A stretch of 5,253 nucleotides of DNA. It comes from Collinsella sp. (GTDB lineage Bacteria; Actinomycetota; Coriobacteriia; Coriobacteriales; Coriobacteriaceae). The translations under genes and the position numbers were made by a program. How positions within the stretch are numbered: position 1 is the stretch's first letter; every line of letters starts with the position of its first letter. This document shows positions 5,153 through 5,253 of the stretch, one piece after another. Location: positions 1-5,253 of the forward strand of contig JAIJJM010000187.1 of the NCBI GenBank assembly GCA_022728415.1. Reading direction: 5' to 3'. The notes beneath the pieces are model-generated. The model had not been told where the DNA came from. It saw nothing but the letters and a program-made list of their open reading frames with translations, and did no database searches.

Positions 5153-5253
5153 TCAGTTTCCAGCCAGTTCCAGTTCGCCTTGAGTGGGCGGGAGCATGGG
5201 CGGGTTGCATGCGATGATATCGGTCTGGCCTTGCTCGCGGGCCTGCTGCACCG
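5153..5253 (-). CDS. C-terminal fragment of an unidentified gene
   Basis: The minus strand is open from the window edge to a TGA at 5153-5155, encoding the last 32 residues of a protein: VQQAREQGQTDIIACNPP, then a Leu/Pro-rich end finishing ELELAGN. It is chosen over the other two minus frames because they give Arg/Ser/His-rich low-sense peptides, and because a hairpin sits 17 bp after this stop. The DNA is visibly GC-richer than the rest of the window, consistent with chromosomal core sequence. The 'D-I-I-x-x-NPP' run recalls motif IV of N6-adenine or glutamine methyltransferases, but the protein ends only 16 residues later, unlike those enzymes. I do not assign a product. Confidence 0.55.
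   Translation of the reverse strand, partial: VQQAREQGQTDIIACNPPMLPPTQGELELAGN

Overview
The window looks like an accessory (defence or addiction) segment of an actinobacterial chromosome, most likely a Bifidobacterium. This rests on the style of the proteins, the GGAGG-type ribosome binding sites and the GTG/TTG starts; it is inference, because no rRNA or other definitive marker gene is present. Most of the interval is visibly more AT-rich than the fragment of a GC-rich gene at the right edge, which fits acquired DNA inserted next to core sequence.

Layout. (1) 1-580: a promoter whose -35 and -10 lie in the two arms of an inverted repeat, a 144-residue conserved-type hypothetical protein with a possible AbrB-like fold and a basic tail, then a hairpin terminator. 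(2) 666-1268, minus strand: a 200-residue protein with one N-terminal membrane segment and a beta-rich soluble domain, function unknown. (3) 1401-2857, minus strand: three genes that together resemble a toxin-antitoxin-chaperone (TAC) operon. In transcription order these are a RelE/HigB-like toxin broken by a one-base frameshift in a run of six G, an XRE-family antitoxin with a long C-terminal extension, and a short SecB-like chaperone that overlaps the antitoxin by 4 bp (ATGA). (4) 3055-4902, plus strand, divergent from the TAC: a stand-alone DprA/Smf-like Rossmann protein overlapping by 8 bp a ComF-like zinc-finger/phosphoribosyltransferase gene. This pair resembles the ShosTA toxin-antitoxin and anti-phage system. 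The phosphoribosyltransferase is also broken by a one-base frameshift, near position 4311. (5) 4903-5152: tandem hairpins, an orphan consensus-like promoter (TTGTAA-N18-TATAAT) and a third hairpin. (6) 5153-5253, minus strand: the C-terminal end of a GC-rich gene of unknown product.

How the parts work together. The core is two back-to-back toxin-antitoxin-type modules sharing one intergenic region. In both, the antitoxin-side genes are open and the presumed toxin carries a single-base indel. Either the modules have decayed to antitoxin-only (anti-addiction) remnants, or the toxins are switched by frame, or the indels are cloning or sequencing artefacts. All family assignments were made by reading motifs by eye; no database search was possible.
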